This document shows, piece by piece, positions 1 through 8,202 of a DNA stretch of 64,000 nucleotides. The DNA comes from Leifsonia sp. TF02-11 (GTDB taxonomy: Bacteria > Actinomycetota > Actinomycetes > Actinomycetales > Microbacteriaceae). The notes below the pieces were generated by a model. It was given only the letters and a program-made list of their open reading frames with translations, was not told where the DNA came from and searched no databases. A program made the translations under genes and the position numbers. The first letter of the stretch is position 1; each line of letters opens with the position of its first letter. Location: contig NZ_JAGEKP010000010.1 of assembly GCF_017565305.1 (NCBI RefSeq), forward strand, positions 62,001 to 126,000, read 5' to 3'.

Positions 1-1
1 G

Positions 2-151
2 CACGTGCTCCTCGCCCTCGGCTACGACGAGGACATCGCGCGAACCGCCGTCCGGTTCTCGTGGGGCGCCGACGTCACGGAGGCCGACCTCCTCACCGTC
101 GCCCCGGCCGTCGCCGACGCCGTGCGCGAGGTCTCCGGCCTCGCCTCCTGA
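2..151 (+). CDS. Cysteine desulfurase-like protein, C-terminal 49 residues (cut by window edge)
   Basis: Only the last 49 codons are present, ending in TGA at 149-151. The visible peptide begins HVLLALGYDEDIARTAVRFS and continues WGADVTEADL. This matches the C-terminus of fold-type I PLP enzymes of the NifS/IscS class, where a His-Val-Leu segment precedes an 'R(L/F)S(L/W)G' strand and a final helix. In that family the enzyme takes sulfur from cysteine as a persulfide for Fe-S clusters and tRNA thiolation. The active-site lysine and cysteine lie outside the window, so the exact subtype (IscS, NifS or SufS) cannot be told. The gene runs toward the palindrome array and the MFS exporter, and its stop abuts the first palindrome. 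Confidence 0.7.
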   Translation, partial: HVLLALGYDEDIARTAVRFSWGADVTEADLLTVAPAVADAVREVSGLAS

Positions 152-152
152 G

Positions 153-493
153 ATTCGTGACGAATCTCACGATTCGTGGCACGAATGTCGCGATTCGTCA
201 CGAATGTCTGCGGGCGAGCCGGCGCCATCGCGTTGGCGCATGCCGAAGATTCGTGACGAATCTCACGATTCGTGGCACGAATGTCGCGATTCGTCACGAA
301 TCTCGACGCCCGAACCTCGCGCTCGTCGCGGCGGCGGGCCGGAGATTCGTCACGAATGTCGTGATTCGTGGCACGAATGTCGCGATTCGTCACGAAGCTC
401 GACGCCCGAACCTCGCGCTCGTCGCGGCGGCGGGCCGGAGATTCGTCACGAATGTCGAGATTCGTGGCACGAATGTCGCGATTCGTCACGAAT
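153..493. repeat. 96-bp tandem array; each unit carries three palindromes spaced exactly 20 bp apart (12 sites)
   Basis: Twelve near-perfect palindromes with half-sites ATTCGT/ACGAAT fill this gene-free stretch. Each group of three has two 13-bp sites (ATTCGTGACGAAT or ATTCGTCACGAAT, 1-bp centre) flanking one 15-bp site (ATTCGTGGCACGAAT, 3-bp centre). Centres are at 159, 179, 199; 255, 275, 295; 351, 371, 391; and 447, 467, 487. Sites are therefore 20 bp apart within a group, and groups are 96 bp apart throughout. The 43-bp spacers at 302-344 and 398-440 are identical; the spacer at 206-248 differs. One half-site is degenerate (397 is G instead of T). The geometry suggests a protein-binding array on one face of the DNA, perhaps an operator cluster for the downstream exporter. 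Function is inference; no regulator gene is adjacent inside the window. Confidence 0.9.
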
Positions 494-524
494 GTCTGCG
501 CGTTTATTCCGGGTTACGCGGAGA

Positions 525-583
525 GTGAACGCGGGGGCGAGTTCACCTGTGCGCAACCCGCGATGTCGGCGGTCATGGATAGT
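525..583 (+). promoter_or_regulatory. Possible promoter region of the MFS gene with a GTGAAC inverted repeat
   Basis: Between the palindrome array and the GTG at 592 there is an inverted repeat GTGAAC (525-530) / GTTCAC (541-546) with a 10-bp spacer. GTGAAC occurs again at 584-589. GATAGT at 578-583 is a plausible -10 box and would place transcription start at about 590, making the MFS mRNA leaderless or nearly so; no ribosome binding site precedes the GTG, which fits. No good -35 box was found. The promoter assignment is inference. Confidence 0.35.
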
Positions 584-591
584 GTGAACCG

Positions 592-2142
592 GTGACTGAG
601 AAGACCTCACCTGCGCCCACCGACGCCTCCGACGCCGCCGCGCTCGATCAGTCCCGGGGGGACACGAACACCGGCACCACCGACACCACCGAGCGGGTGA
701 CGGAACGCCCGCGCATCGCGCCGCGCGACCAACGCGTGATCTGGCTGCTGCTCGCCGCGACGTTCGTCGTGATCCTCAACGAGACGATCATGAGCGTCGC
801 CCTGCCGAAGCTCATGGACGACCTCCACATCGACGCGCTCGCCGCGCAGTGGCTCTCGACCGCGTTCATGCTCACGATGGCGGTCGTCATCCCGATGACC
901 GGCTTCCTGCTCCAGCGTTTCACCACCAGGCAGGTGTTCATCACCGCCATGTCGCTGTTCTCGCTCGGCACGCTCGTCGCCGCCCTCGCGCCCGGATTCG
1001 GGCTGCTCGTCGGGGCGCGCGTCATCCAGGCGTGCGGAACGGCGATCATGCTCCCGCTGCTGATGACCACGCTGATGACGCTCGTGCCGCCCGCGCTGCG
1101 CGGTCGCACCATGGGCAACGTCTCGATCGTGATCTCGGTCGCGCCGGCCATCGGCCCGACCATTTCCGGCGTCATCCTCAACTTCCTCGCCTGGCGCTGG
1201 ATCTTCTTGATCGTGCTCCCGATCGCCCTGGTGATGCTGCTCATCGGCATCCGCTTCGTCGAGAACGTGACAGAGACCGAGAAGAGCCGCATCGACGTGC
1301 TCTCGGTCATCCTCGCGGCGTTCGGCTTCGGCGGCCTGGTCTACGGGCTGACGCTGAGCGGCGAGACCGGCGCGGCAGCGGCCGGCAGCGAGGTCATGCT
1401 CTGGGGATCGCTCGCCGTGGGCGTCGTCTCGCTCGCCGCGTTCATCACGCGTCAGCTCCTCCTGCAGCGCACCGACAGGGCTCTGCTCGACCTGCGCACC
1501 TTCCGCAGCCCGATCTTCACCGTCGCCATCGTGCTGATGGCGACCACCACGGCCTCCCTGTTCGGGGTGATCATCGTCCTGCCGCTCTACCTGCAGCACG
1601 TGCTGCACCTGGATGTGCTCGGCACCGGCCTCCTGCTGCTGCCGGGCGGTCTCGTGATGGGTCTCGCCGCTCCGTTCGTCGGCCGGCTCTACGACCGGTT
1701 CGGTCCGCGCGTGCTCGTGGTGCCCGGCGCCATCCTGGTCAGCCTGGTGATGTGGTCGCTCACGATGGTGACCGAGACCACTCCGGTCTACTTGGTCCTC
1801 ATCGCCCACATCACGATGAGCCTCGGCCTCGCGCTCATGTTCACACCGCTGTTCACCGCGGGGCTCGGCGCGGTGCCCCCGCATCTGTACTCGCACGGCA
1901 GTGCGATCGTCGGCACCATCCAGCAGGTCGGCGGCGCCGCCGGCACCGCGCTGCTCGTTGCGGTGCTCTCTGCGCAGACGGCGGCGCTCGCGGCGGGCGG
2001 TGCGACGCTCGACGCTGCGACGGCCGGCGGCATCCGCACGGCGTTCCTGGCCGCGGCGATCATCTCGCTGTTCGGGGTCGTCGGCTCGTTCTTCATCTCG
2101 AAGCCGGCTGACGCGCCGTCGGAGGCGGCGTTCGCCCACTGA
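592..2142 (+). CDS. MFS drug exporter, DHA2 (14-TMS) family
   Basis: 516-aa integral membrane protein of the drug:H+ antiporter-2 family (EmrB/QacA/LmrA-like). About 45 hydrophilic residues rich in Asp, Thr and Pro precede the first membrane segment (IWLLLAATFVVILNETIMSV), where 'LNETIMSVALP' is the usual TM1 motif. The motif-C segment follows in TM5 (IVISVAPAIGPTISG). Length and spacing fit about 14 membrane helices. Substrate is unknown; these pumps usually expel lipophilic cations or antibiotics. The GTG at 592 is chosen because the reading frame has no better start and the promoter context suggests a leaderless mRNA. The neighbouring 12-site palindrome array is the obvious candidate control region. 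Confidence 0.85.
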   Translation: MTEKTSPAPTDASDAAALDQSRGDTNTGTTDTTERVTERPRIAPRDQRVIWLLLAATFVVILNETIMSVALPKLMDDLHIDALAAQWLSTAFMLTMAVVIPMTGFLLQRFTTRQVFITAMSLFSLGTLVAALAPGFGLLVGARVIQACGTAIMLPLLMTTLMTLVPPALRGRTMGNVSIVISVAPAIGPTISGVILNFLAWRWIFLIVLPIALVMLLIGIRFVENVTETEKSRIDVLSVILAAFGFGGLVYGLTLSGETGAAAAGSEVMLWGSLAVGVVSLAAFITRQLLLQRTDRALLDLRTFRSPIFTVAIVLMATTTASLFGVIIVLPLYLQHVLHLDVLGTGLLLLPGGLVMGLAAPFVGRLYDRFGPRVLVVPGAILVSLVMWSLTMVTETTPVYLVLIAHITMSLGLALMFTPLFTAGLGAVPPHLYSHGSAIVGTIQQVGGAAGTALLVAVLSAQTAALAAGGATLDAATAGGIRTAFLAAAIISLFGVVGSFFISKPADAPSEAAFAH

Positions 2143-2156
2143 CCGAAGGGATCACC

Positions 2157-2519
2157 ATGGCACGCGGTGTCGATGCCGATACGGTCGAGGAGTATCTCGA
2201 CCGGATCGGCGAGCCCTTCGGCACGGCGTTGCGCACGGTGCGCGATCGCATCGTGGCGATCATCCCGGATGCCGAGCAGGTGATCAGCTACCGGGTGCCG
2301 ATCTTCCGGCTCGACGGCAGAGGGGTGGTCGGGCTCTCCGCCACCGCGCGAGAGTGCAGCCTCCTGCTGATGTCGCCTCCCGCAGCGGCCGAGCTGGCGG
2401 GCCGGTTGACCGAGGGGTCGATCACCGGCGCGACACTGCACTTCCCTCCCTCCACGCCCCTGAGCGATGAGACGCTGCGCACCGTGCTCGCGGTGCGGCT
2501 GCACGAGCTGGGCCGCTAG
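2157..2519 (+). CDS. DUF1801 domain protein
   Basis: 120-aa soluble protein. The N-terminal helix pair 'VEEYLDRIGEPFGTALRTVRD', then 'IIPDAEQVISYRVPIFRLDG', is the typical DUF1801 (YdhG-like, SCP2-fold related) start, where a segment like 'I-x-Y-x-(M/V)-P-x-(F/Y)' is conserved. Related Bacillus proteins have been described as iron chaperones, but most members have no known job. The ATG at 2157 follows GAAGGG. It lies 14 bp after the MFS gene and may be cotranscribed with it. No membrane segment or signal peptide is seen. Confidence 0.75.
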   Translation: MARGVDADTVEEYLDRIGEPFGTALRTVRDRIVAIIPDAEQVISYRVPIFRLDGRGVVGLSATARECSLLLMSPPAAAELAGRLTEGSITGATLHFPPSTPLSDETLRTVLAVRLHELGR

Positions 2520-2603
2520 CGCGCCGCACGCTCTGGCGTCCATCGCCGCGCGGTGGGACGATGTCTCGCGACGAGGGGACGCTGTGCAGGCGAGGAGGAA
2601 GCG

Positions 2604-3173
2604 ATGACCGTCATCCAGACCGTCGACCCCGGCGAGGCGACCGGTGCCGTCGCGGAGATCTACGCCACGGACGAGCGGGACCTCGGCTACGTGGCCGAGT
2701 ACACACGCGTGCTGTCCGTCAATCCCGAGGCCTACCAGGCGTGGGAGCAGCTGATCAGGGCCATCGTGTCGCAGCTCGGCGTTCGCCGCTATGAGCTCGT
2801 CACGCTCGCAGCGGCCGAGGGAACGCGTTCCCAGCACTGCCGTCTCGCGCACGGGCGCAAGACCCTCGCGGTCATGGACGCCGACGCCGTGGAGGCCATC
2901 GCCCGCGACTACCGCAACGCCGGGCTCAGCGAGGCGGAGGTCGCGATGATGGAGTACGCCGAGCGCATCAGCACCGACGCTGCCTCGATGACGGAGGCCG
3001 ATGCCCTCCGGCTGCGCGACCTCGGATTCACCGATCGGGAGATCGTCGACATCACCCTCGCGGCAGCCGCTCGCAACTATTTCAGCCGCGCCATCCAAGC
3101 GCTCGGCGTCTCGGTGGAGGTCCCTCCCGGACTCAGCGACAGCCTGCGCGGCGCGCTGTTGGCGTCGCTGTGA
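2604..3173 (+). CDS. Carboxymuconolactone decarboxylase / AhpD-like alkylhydroperoxidase-family protein
   Basis: 189-aa all-helical protein of the CMD/AhpD fold, resembling the 'peroxidase-related enzyme' group. The AhpD core is at about residues 35-130. The redox motif, usually CxxC followed by xxH, is here 'SQHCRLAHG': only the second Cys and the His remain. Classical CxxC peroxidase chemistry is therefore doubtful. The ATG at 2604 is chosen because GAGGAGGAAG sits just upstream. The gene overlaps the next one (cupin) by 4 bp, so the two form a translationally coupled pair. A role in detoxification or aromatic metabolism is only a family-based guess. Confidence 0.75.
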   Translation: MTVIQTVDPGEATGAVAEIYATDERDLGYVAEYTRVLSVNPEAYQAWEQLIRAIVSQLGVRRYELVTLAAAEGTRSQHCRLAHGRKTLAVMDADAVEAIARDYRNAGLSEAEVAMMEYAERISTDAASMTEADALRLRDLGFTDREIVDITLAAAARNYFSRAIQALGVSVEVPPGLSDSLRGALLASL

Positions 3174-3529
3174 GCGCCGCCGATACTCGGGCGGGCGACC
3201 CCGCGCCGATCGAGCGTGCCATCGTGCAGGACGTGATGCTGGCCACCCCGCGTCCGGTGGGCCGCATCCAGACCCGCCGGGTCACGATGCAGCCGAACGT
3301 CGCGGGCGGCCTGCACCTCCACAACGGCCCGGTCGTCGGCGCGATCGAGCGCGGGTCGGCGATCTACCAGATCGAGGGAGGCGCCGAGCACACCCTCGAG
3401 GTCGGCGACACCTTCTACGAAGAGGAGGGCACCCGCATCGCCCGGTTCGATGCCGGCCCCGACGGTGTCGTGTTCCTCGCCCATTTCCTCGTGGCGACGC
3501 ACGAGGAACCGACCCTGACGATGCTGTAG
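3170..3529 (+). CDS. Small cupin-domain protein
   Basis: 119-aa single-domain cupin. The metal-binding motif 1 appears as 'GLHLHNGPVVGAIERGSAIYQ' shortened from G-x5-H-x-H-x3,4-E-x6-G, with the two His in 'HLH'. Motif 2 is in 'GGAEHTLEVGDTFYEEEGT', with its Glu-His and the Gly-Asp turn. No signal peptide. The GTG at 3170 overlaps the stop of the AhpD-like gene (GTGA), so the two proteins are probably made together. Cupins of this size bind a metal and act as dioxygenases, isomerases or sensors; the substrate is unknown. Confidence 0.75.
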   Translation: MSAADTRAGDPAPIERAIVQDVMLATPRPVGRIQTRRVTMQPNVAGGLHLHNGPVVGAIERGSAIYQIEGGAEHTLEVGDTFYEEEGTRIARFDAGPDGVVFLAHFLVATHEEPTLTML

Positions 3530-3546
3530 GAGGCACCCCGCGCGTG

Positions 3547-4032
3547 TCATCCTGCCCTGCGCAGAACCAGGTGCGCGTCTGCCGACCAGCGCTGGTCCAG
3601 ATTGTCCGTGAAACCCATCGAGAGCACGCGATACCCTTCGGTCCGCGTGTAGGGACGGAGCATCCGGCCATGCTCGTTCGCCTCGACGGCGAACTCCCAC
3701 TCGCCGTTGACGAGCTCGACGAAGAACTCTCCGGGCGGCAGCACCTCGAAGGTGATAGCGCTCGCGATCTGCTTCTGATGGATCTTCGCGACGATCGACA
3801 CGTTGTGGAAGGTCGAGACCGACCGATTGCTCACCACCACGCCGAACGCGAGCGGGACCGCATTCCGGTCGGAGACCGCCCAGGCCGACAGCTTCGACGC
3901 CTGAGCCTTCGCCTCCCGGTTCTCCTCGGCCGCGCGCCTCCGCCGGTCGACCAGGAGCTGAGCTCCTGCGAAGCCGACGGCCGCCGTCGTGATCCACGTC
4001 GGGATATCTCCCGCCCAGGTCGGCCAGTTCAT
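3547..4032 (-). CDS. Hypothetical protein with short N-terminal hydrophobic anchor
   Basis: 161-aa protein not recognised. Residues 12-28 (PTWITTAAVGFAGAQLL) could be a membrane anchor, followed by a basic-acidic helix (DRRRRAAEENREAKAQASK) and then a mostly beta-strand region with 'SNRSVSTFHNVSIVAKI' and 'LPPGEFFVEL'. This resembles an immunoglobulin-like or sandwich domain exposed beyond a single-pass anchor. It is the second gene of a minus-strand pair; its ATG overlaps the stop of the upstream gene by 4 bp, implying coupled translation and a shared function. Confidence 0.6.
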   Translation of the reverse strand: MNWPTWAGDIPTWITTAAVGFAGAQLLVDRRRRAAEENREAKAQASKLSAWAVSDRNAVPLAFGVVVSNRSVSTFHNVSIVAKIHQKQIASAITFEVLPPGEFFVELVNGEWEFAVEANEHGRMLRPYTRTEGYRVLSMGFTDNLDQRWSADAHLVLRRAG

Positions 4033-4526
4033 GAGACCTCCGTGTCGTGGCCGAGGCCTGTCGGTTGTGCGGAAAATCGGACCGTCCGACCGCTGTGCAC
4101 ACTCTCATCCGGTGCGCTGCCTGCGTCGCTCTGCCCGCCGTCGAGTTCGCTCGCATCGGGAACGAGCTTTCGGATCCGCGACCGGATCGCGCTCTCCTGC
4201 CGTCCGTGCGAGGCTGCGATTCGAGCGATCGGCACCCGCCGCGCGCGCGATTGGAGCAGGCGTGCGTCCTCGACAGCAGTCCAGCGCGCGTAGGCGTTCG
4301 GGTACGTCTCGCGAATCGCCGCGACAGAGTAGCTCGGCGCTGTCGCCTGGCCGTCGGCTTCGGCGAACGTGTCAACCTCCAACGCGATCGCCATGACATC
4401 GGACATCGGGATCTCGGCCAGGAGTGAGGACGTGCGCCAGAACGCCAGCATTCCGCCCTGGGCAGTGATCTGGTCAGCATCGAACGTCACAGCGTCACCC
4501 GCGTTCACGTTGACCACGATGTTCAT
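4029..4526 (-). CDS. Hypothetical protein with a Myb/SANT-like helix-turn-helix
   Basis: 165-aa protein. The N-terminal half (MNIVVNVNAGDAVTFDADQI and on) is not recognised. Residues about 80-122 read 'YPNAYARWTAVEDARLLQSR' then 'ARRVPIARIAASHGRQESAI' and 'RSRIRKL'. This is the pattern W-x3-ED-x2-L...IA-x2-(H)GR-x3-AI-x-SR-x-x-KL found in Myb-like and related three-helix DNA-binding domains. The C-terminal tail is acidic and probably disordered. It is the first gene of a two-gene operon with the anchored protein downstream. A DNA- or nucleic-acid-binding role is inference from the motif alone. Confidence 0.6.
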   Translation of the reverse strand: MNIVVNVNAGDAVTFDADQITAQGGMLAFWRTSSLLAEIPMSDVMAIALEVDTFAEADGQATAPSYSVAAIRETYPNAYARWTAVEDARLLQSRARRVPIARIAASHGRQESAIRSRIRKLVPDASELDGGQSDAGSAPDESVHSGRTVRFSAQPTGLGHDTEVS

Positions 4527-4651
4527 GCAAAGAAACCTAGCATTAACAATGTCTTGTCATGCCCGATGTGCGCAGCGAGCAGCGCGACTACGCTGCCGAT
4601 GAGACGATCGTCGGCCCCCGTCGATCACCGCGCACTCTGTAGGAGGCACCC

Positions 4652-5008
4652 ATGGTGTTCGTCGTCAAGCGCGTCTACGACCCGCCGGCGGTCGAGGACG
4701 GTTTCCGCGTGCTCGTCGACCGGCTCTGGCCGCGCGGGCTCACGAAAGAGAAGGCGAAGGTCGACCTCTGGCTCAAGGAGGTCGCCCCGTCGACGGAACT
4801 GCGGCGCTGGTTCCATCACGAGGCGCCGTTGTTCGACGAGTTCAGCGCGCGGTACGACGCGGAGCTGGATGCGAACCCCGGGCCCGTCGACCAGCTGCGG
4901 GAGCTCGGCAGGACGCATCCCGTCGTCACCCTTCTGGTCGGCGCGCGCGACCCCGAACTGAATCAGGGGGTGGCGCTCGAGAGGTATCTCGAGCACCACC
5001 CCCGGTGA
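4652..5008 (+). CDS. DUF488 family protein
   Basis: 118-aa single-domain protein of DUF488 (YeaO-like). The family hallmark is at residues 15-35: 'EDGFRVLVDRLWPRGLTKEK', with conserved D-R-(L/F)-W-P-R-G. It continues with 'WLKEVAPSTELRRWFHH' and 'R(Y)DAELDANP'. Function of the family is unproven. A clear AGGAGG lies 6 bp ahead of the ATG. The gene converges on aceB with a 36-bp gap that holds no obvious terminator. Confidence 0.85.
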   Translation: MVFVVKRVYDPPAVEDGFRVLVDRLWPRGLTKEKAKVDLWLKEVAPSTELRRWFHHEAPLFDEFSARYDAELDANPGPVDQLRELGRTHPVVTLLVGARDPELNQGVALERYLEHHPR

Positions 5009-5044
5009 CGGCAACCACAGCCGTCGGCGTCGGCCGCGCCCGGT

Positions 5045-6691
5045 TCAGACGGCCGGCGCCAGCTCCTGCGCGCGCTCCTCGTCCACGAGGAAGCGGGTGT
5101 AGGCGGGGATCGTCAGGAACGTCGGGAACTCCTCACCCAGCGAGACCTCCCGCAGCAGCTCGGCGGCGTCGTCGAAGCGGTCGTCGACGCCCGCCGCGCG
5201 GGCGGCGGCGATGAGGCGGCTGCGCTCCTCCTCCAGCACTCCGGCGACGAGCGCGCGGTCGACCGGGGTTCCCTCGTCGGTCACCACGCGGTTCTCGATC
5301 CACTGGCGCAGGAGCGAGCGGGAGATCTCGGCGGTCGCCGCGTCCTCCATCAGTCCGTCGATCGCGACCGCGCCCGTTCCGCGCAGCCAGGCCTCGATGT
5401 AGCGCAGGGCGACCGAGACGTTCGACTGCACGCCGGCGTCGGTCACCGAACCGCCTGCCGAGCTGATGTCGAGGAGGTCGTCCGCGGTGACGTGGACATC
5501 GTCGCGCAGCCGGCCGACCTGGTTCGGCCGGTCTCCGAGCACGGCATCGAACTCCGCGAGCGCCGTGGGGATGAGGTCGGGGTGCGCGACCCAGGTGCCG
5601 TCGAAGCCGTCGCCGGCCTCTCTCCGCTTGTCGTCGGCGACCTGCGCCAGCGCGCGCTCGGTCGCCTCGGCGTCGCGGCGGTTCGGGATGAACGCGCTCA
5701 TCCCGCCGATGGCGTGCGCGCCGCGCTTGTGGCAGGTCGCCACCAGCAGCTCGGTGTACGCGCGCATGAACGGGACGGTCATCGTGATGCCGCGGCGGTC
5801 GCCGAACGCGAAGCGCCTGCCGCGGCCGAGGAACGTCTTGATGATCGAGAAGATGTAGTCCCAGCGTCCGGCGTTCAGCCCGGCGCAGTGGTCGCGCAGC
5901 TCGTAGAGGATCTCCTCCATCTCGAACGCGGCGGGGATAGTCTCGATGAGGACCGTCGCCCGCACCGTGCCCACCGGCATCCCGATGCGCTGCTGGGCGA
6001 ACACGAAGATGTCGTTCCACAGTCGCGCCTCCAGGTGCGACTCCAGCTTCGGGAGGTAGAAGTACGGGCCTCGGCCCGACGCCACCAGCTCGGCCGCGTT
6101 GTGCCAGAAGTACAGCCCGAAGTCGGTGAGGGAGGCGCTCGCCGGCGCGGTGCGGCCCGCGCGGTCGGTGAAGGCGAGGTGCTTCTCGACCAGGTGCCAG
6201 CCGCGCGGGCGCATCACGATCGTCGGCGTGTGCTCGTGCGGGGTGGTGACGCGGTAGTCCTTGCCCTCCGGGCTGGTGAAGGCGAGACGCCCGCGGACGG
6301 CGTCCTGCAGGGTGTGCTGGCCGCCGACGATGTTCGCCCAGGTCGGACTGGTGGCGTCCTCCAGGTCGGCGAGCCAGACCCGCGCGCCGGAGTTGAGGGC
6401 ATTGATCGCCATCTTGGGGTCGGTCGGCCCGGTGATCTCCACGCGCCGGTCCTCCAGGCCGGGGCCAGCGCCGGCGACGCGCCAGCTCGGGTCTTCGCGG
6501 ACGGCCTCCGTGGTGCTCAGGAACTTCGGGTCGCGGCCGTTGCCGGCCTCCGACCGGCGACGCTGACGCGCGAGCAGCAGCTCCTGGCGCCTGGCTGCGA
6601 ACGCCTGGTGGAGGTGGTCGACGAAGGCGAGCGCCTCCGGGGTCAGGATGTCGTCGGCCCCGTCGACGCGGGGCCCGGTGATCTCGATCAT
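5045..6691 (-). CDS. aceB: Malate synthase A
   Basis: 548-aa glyoxylate-shunt enzyme that condenses glyoxylate with acetyl-CoA to give malate, in the cytosol. Family landmarks are present in order: the TIM-barrel substrate segment 'ALNSGARVWLADLEDATSPT' (N-terminal third), 'YFYLPKLESHLEARLWNDIF', 'RATVLIETIPAAFEMEEILY', 'GLNAGRWDYIFS' and 'MRAYTELLVATCHKRGAHAI'. Length fits isoform A (about 530-550), not the 720-aa G form. The ATG at 6691 is preferred over one ten codons upstream because AAAGGA lies 7 bp before it. It is downstream of aceA on the same strand, separated by 113 bp that include a long hairpin, so aceB may be differentially expressed within the transcript. Confidence 0.95.
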   Translation of the reverse strand: MIEITGPRVDGADDILTPEALAFVDHLHQAFAARRQELLLARQRRRSEAGNGRDPKFLSTTEAVREDPSWRVAGAGPGLEDRRVEITGPTDPKMAINALNSGARVWLADLEDATSPTWANIVGGQHTLQDAVRGRLAFTSPEGKDYRVTTPHEHTPTIVMRPRGWHLVEKHLAFTDRAGRTAPASASLTDFGLYFWHNAAELVASGRGPYFYLPKLESHLEARLWNDIFVFAQQRIGMPVGTVRATVLIETIPAAFEMEEILYELRDHCAGLNAGRWDYIFSIIKTFLGRGRRFAFGDRRGITMTVPFMRAYTELLVATCHKRGAHAIGGMSAFIPNRRDAEATERALAQVADDKRREAGDGFDGTWVAHPDLIPTALAEFDAVLGDRPNQVGRLRDDVHVTADDLLDISSAGGSVTDAGVQSNVSVALRYIEAWLRGTGAVAIDGLMEDAATAEISRSLLRQWIENRVVTDEGTPVDRALVAGVLEEERSRLIAAARAAGVDDRFDDAAELLREVSLGEEFPTFLTIPAYTRFLVDEERAQELAPAV

Positions 6692-6717
6692 GGTCGTGTC
6701 CTTTCGCTTCTCCCCGG

Positions 6718-6783
6718 CCATCGCTTCCTCACTTTCTCCCGCCCCACGCGGCGTGTCGGCGAGAGGAAGTGAGGAAGCGATGG
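6718..6783. repeat. 66-bp hairpin element, copy 1 (between aceA and aceB)
   Basis: Near-perfect inverted repeat: arms 6717-6738 and 6763-6784 pair over about 22 bp with one G-T pair, around a 24-bp loop. The outer arm contains ATCGCTTCCTCACTT and its complement. A second copy of exactly the same 66-bp length lies at 27375-27440, with the arms conserved and the loop diverged. In the aceA-aceB transcript it would form a strong stem, able to act as an attenuator or to protect the upstream mRNA. No U-tract follows the stem. Confidence 0.8.
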
Positions 6784-6804
6784 CTGGGGTGCGGGGGTGG
6801 TGGA

Positions 6805-8112
6805 TCAGAACTGGTGCTGTTCGGTGGAACCGACGAGGGCGAGGGTGGCGCTGTCGGGGTTGAGCGCGGTCGCGATGCGGTCGAAGTAGCCGGTGCCGAC
6901 CTCCCGCTGGTGGCGGGTGGCGGTGTATCCGGAGCTCTCGGAGGCGAATTCGGCCTCCTGGAGGTCCACGTACGCGCTCATCTGCCGGTCGGCGTAGTCC
7001 TTGGCGAGCGTGAACATGGAGTAGTTGAGGGCGTGGAAGCCCGCGAGGGTGATGAACTGGAAGGCGTAGCTCATCGCCGCCAGCTCGCGCTGGAAGCGGG
7101 CGATCGTCTCGTCGTCGAGGTGCTTGCGCCAGTTGAACGACGGCGAGCAGTTGTATGCCAGCTTCTTGCCGGGGAACTCGGCGTGCACCGCCTCGGCGAA
7201 CCGACGTGCGAGGTCGAGGTCGGGCTCGGCCGACTCCACCCAGAGCAGGTCGGCGTACGGAGCGTACGCGAGCCCGCGGGCGATGACCGGCTCGATGCCG
7301 TTCCGCACCTCGTAGAAGCCCTCCGCGGTGCGGGTGCCGGTGAGGAACGGCCGGTCGCGCTCATCGTGGTCGCTCGTGAGCAGCGTCGCCGCGAGCGAGT
7401 CGGTGCGGGCGATGACGATCGTCGGCACTCCGGCGACGTCTGCCGCGAGCCGAGCCGCGTTGAGTGTGCGGATGTGCTGGCCGGTCGGGATGAGGACCTT
7501 GCCGCCCATGTGGCCGCACTTCTTCTCGCTCGCCAGCTGGTCCTCCCAGTGCACGCCCGCGGCACCGGCCTGGATCATGCCGTGCATCAACTCGTAGGCG
7601 TTGAGTGGCCCGCCGAACCCGGCCTCGGCGTCGGCGACGATCGGAGCCATCCAGTCGGTCACCGCACCGTCGGTGCCCTCGACCTGACCGGCTCGCAGCA
7701 GCGCGTTGTTGATGCGGCGCACGACGGCCGGGACCGAGTTGGCCGGGTAGAGGCTCTGGTCGGGGTAGGTCTGACCGGACAGGTTTGCGTCGGCGGCGAC
7801 CTGCCAGCCGGAGAGGTAGATGGCCTCCAGGCCCGCCCGCACCTGCTGCACGGCCTGGTTGCCGGTGAGTGCGCCGAGCGCGGCGACCCACTGGGCGTCC
7901 GGTCCGCTGCCATCGCGCTGGATGAGCTGCCAGAGCCGCTCTGCGCCGCGCCGGGCGAGGGTCTGCTCCTCGCGGACCGGACCGCGCAGCGCCACGACAT
8001 CCTCGGCCGTGTAGTCGCGGCGGATGCCGGACCAGCGCGGGTCGGCGTCCCACTCGAGCCGGAGCTCTGCAGCGGTCTGCGTGGTGTCGCCGGGACGGGC
8101 TGCGGTGTTCAT
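6805..8112 (-). CDS. aceA: Isocitrate lyase
   Basis: 435-aa glyoxylate-shunt enzyme that cleaves isocitrate to succinate and glyoxylate. The catalytic signature K-K-C-G-H is intact in '[17 protein letters not shown]', with the nucleophilic Cys. Other landmarks are '[20 protein letters not shown]' (Mg-binding acidic residues), '[16 protein letters not shown]' and '[18 protein letters not shown]'. The ATG at 8112 is chosen because ATGGAGGTC provides a GGAGG 5 bp upstream; an upstream in-frame ATG at 8124 is less likely. It is transcribed divergently from the RamB-like regulator, whose candidate operator lies in the shared 123-bp gap, and probably runs on into aceB. Confidence 0.96.
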   Translation of the reverse strand: MNTAARPGDTTQTAAELRLEWDADPRWSGIRRDYTAEDVVALRGPVREEQTLARRGAERLWQLIQRDGSGPDAQWVAALGALTGNQAVQQVRAGLEAIYLSGWQVAADANLSGQTYPDQSLYPANSVPAVVRRINNALLRAGQVEGTDGAVTDWMAPIVADAEAGFGGPLNAYELMHGMIQAGAAGVHWEDQLASEKKCGHMGGKVLIPTGQHIRTLNAARLAADVAGVPTIVIARTDSLAATLLTSDHDERDRPFLTGTRTAEGFYEVRNGIEPVIARGLAYAPYADLLWVESAEPDLDLARRFAEAVHAEFPGKKLAYNCSPSFNWRKHLDDETIARFQRELAAMSYAFQFITLAGFHALNYSMFTLAKDYADRQMSAYVDLQEAEFASESSGYTATRHQREVGTGYFDRIATALNPDSATLALVGSTEQHQF

Positions 8113-8202
8113 GAGGACCTCCATCGGTCGGATCGGATGACACGATCGTGCCCACCTCGCAACACCCACGGAGAGGATCCGTCGACAGAAATTCCCAGGT
8201 TC

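Noticed and set aside
153-493. CRISPR array
   Set aside because: Units are palindromic trios with two identical 43-bp spacers, no unique spacers, and no cas gene nearby.
22-587. Several open frames of 120-155 codons on both strands across the palindrome array
   Set aside because: They simply translate the repeats (each strand reads the same VTN...IR pattern because the units are palindromic), have no ribosome binding site and no known homology.
607-2139. Long open frame on the minus strand opposite the MFS gene
   Set aside because: The peptide is a low-complexity run of Arg, Glu, Asp and His, typical of antisense reading in high-GC DNA, and the plus strand encodes a clear transporter.
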